Source: an uncultured Gemmataceae bacterium (GTDB lineage Bacteria; Planctomycetota; Planctomycetia; Gemmatales; Gemmataceae). From it: 5,399 nucleotides of DNA. Below are positions 5,293 through 5,399 of the stretch, one piece after another; the first letter of the stretch is position 1; the number at the start of each line of letters is the position of its first letter. Both the position numbers and the translations under genes were made by a program. The stretch lies in assembly GCA_937922175.1 (NCBI GenBank), contig CAKZUU010000026.1, positions 1 through 5,399 of the forward strand, read 5' to 3'. The notes below the pieces were generated by a model. That model was not told where the DNA came from. It saw only the letters and a program-made list of their open reading frames with translations, and searched no databases.

Positions 5293-5399
5293 ATGCAGTG
5301 GGGCCGGATGAAATGGACCATCTTGGGTGTGCTGGTCGTTTGCCTGACCGGCGGCTGCCGCCTTTGCGAGCGCTGGTACGAGCGGAATCATGAACCGCC
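5293..5399 (+). CDS. N-terminus of a probable small lipoprotein, 3' truncated
   Basis: The frame is open from ATG 5293 to the window end (35 complete codons). It has a short basic start (MQWGRMKW), a hydrophobic core (TILGVLVVCL) and then TGGC, followed by RLCERWYERNHEP. This is a type II (lipoprotein) signal peptide pattern: cleavage before Cys22 and lipid attachment would anchor the protein in a membrane. The lipobox (T-G-G-C, with Leu at -4) is imperfect but close. A second Cys three residues on (CRLC) and the ERW segment recall short secreted planctomycete proteins; this is from memory. The start is uncertain: ATG 5308 gives a slightly shorter signal peptide (MKWTIL...), and the only purine-rich run before 5293 is a G-tract at 5280-5288. 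The frame also stays open back to ATG 5176, but the promoter candidate at 5209-5237 argues against that start. Function is unknown. Confidence 0.6.
   Translation, partial: MQWGRMKWTILGVLVVCLTGGCRLCERWYERNHEP

Noticed and set aside
5196..5393. 65-codon + strand frame near the window end
   Set aside because: It overlaps the lipoprotein signal sequence in another frame and crosses the promoter candidate. The lipoprotein frame is far more protein-like.

Overview
The window reads like a piece of a planctomycete chromosome (Planctomycetota, possibly near Gemmata/Isosphaera; this is inference). It is moderately GC-rich. The ClpB is very close to the canonical bacterial sequence. The small proteins around it resemble planctomycete hypothetical proteins as I recall them, for example the 61-aa protein with its RxRRWARENYVP...WHPIILDEM core. 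All genes I accept lie on the + strand. No tRNA, rRNA, CRISPR array or insertion sequence is visible.

Layout: (1) Bases 2-187 are the C-terminus of an integral membrane protein whose last helix carries an HxxxH motif, as in the CREST superfamily (alkaline ceramidases, PAQR/adiponectin-receptor-like hydrolases). (2) Bases 211-501 encode a 96-aa cytosolic protein of unknown function with a strong ribosome binding site, probably cotranscribed with the first gene. (3) Bases 502-626 are the clpB leader. It has weak heat-shock-promoter-like elements, a distant inverted repeat, and a 19-bp tandem duplication that runs into the clpB ribosome binding site. (4) Bases 627-3248 encode full-length ClpB disaggregase (873 aa) with every catalytic and pore motif intact. 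(5) Bases 3249-3458 are an intergenic gap with a plausible sigma70-type promoter for (6) a 61-aa acidic protein at 3459-3644. (7) A GC hairpin plus T-tract at 3701-3728 looks like an intrinsic terminator and sits only 17 nt before (8) a 382-aa protein at 3746-4894. I read that protein as a divergent RdgC-like (recombination-associated) protein. (9) Bases 4895-5292 are about 400 bp without a convincing gene, ending in a promoter-like segment with two inverted repeats. (10) Bases 5293-5399 are the 5' end of a probable small lipoprotein, cut off by the window edge.

How they fit together: ClpB is a cytosolic housekeeping stress chaperone that works with DnaK/DnaJ/GrpE. The RdgC-like protein would be a DNA-binding factor that limits RecA-type recombination. 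Nothing in the sequence ties the two into one pathway; the likely promoter and terminator sites suggest separate transcription units. The most unusual points are the duplicated clpB leader, the terminator-like hairpin directly in front of the RdgC-like gene, the occurrence of an RdgC-like protein in a probable planctomycete, and the palindrome placed between the -35 and -10 elements ahead of the lipoprotein. I saw no clear evidence of a wholly new multi-gene system.
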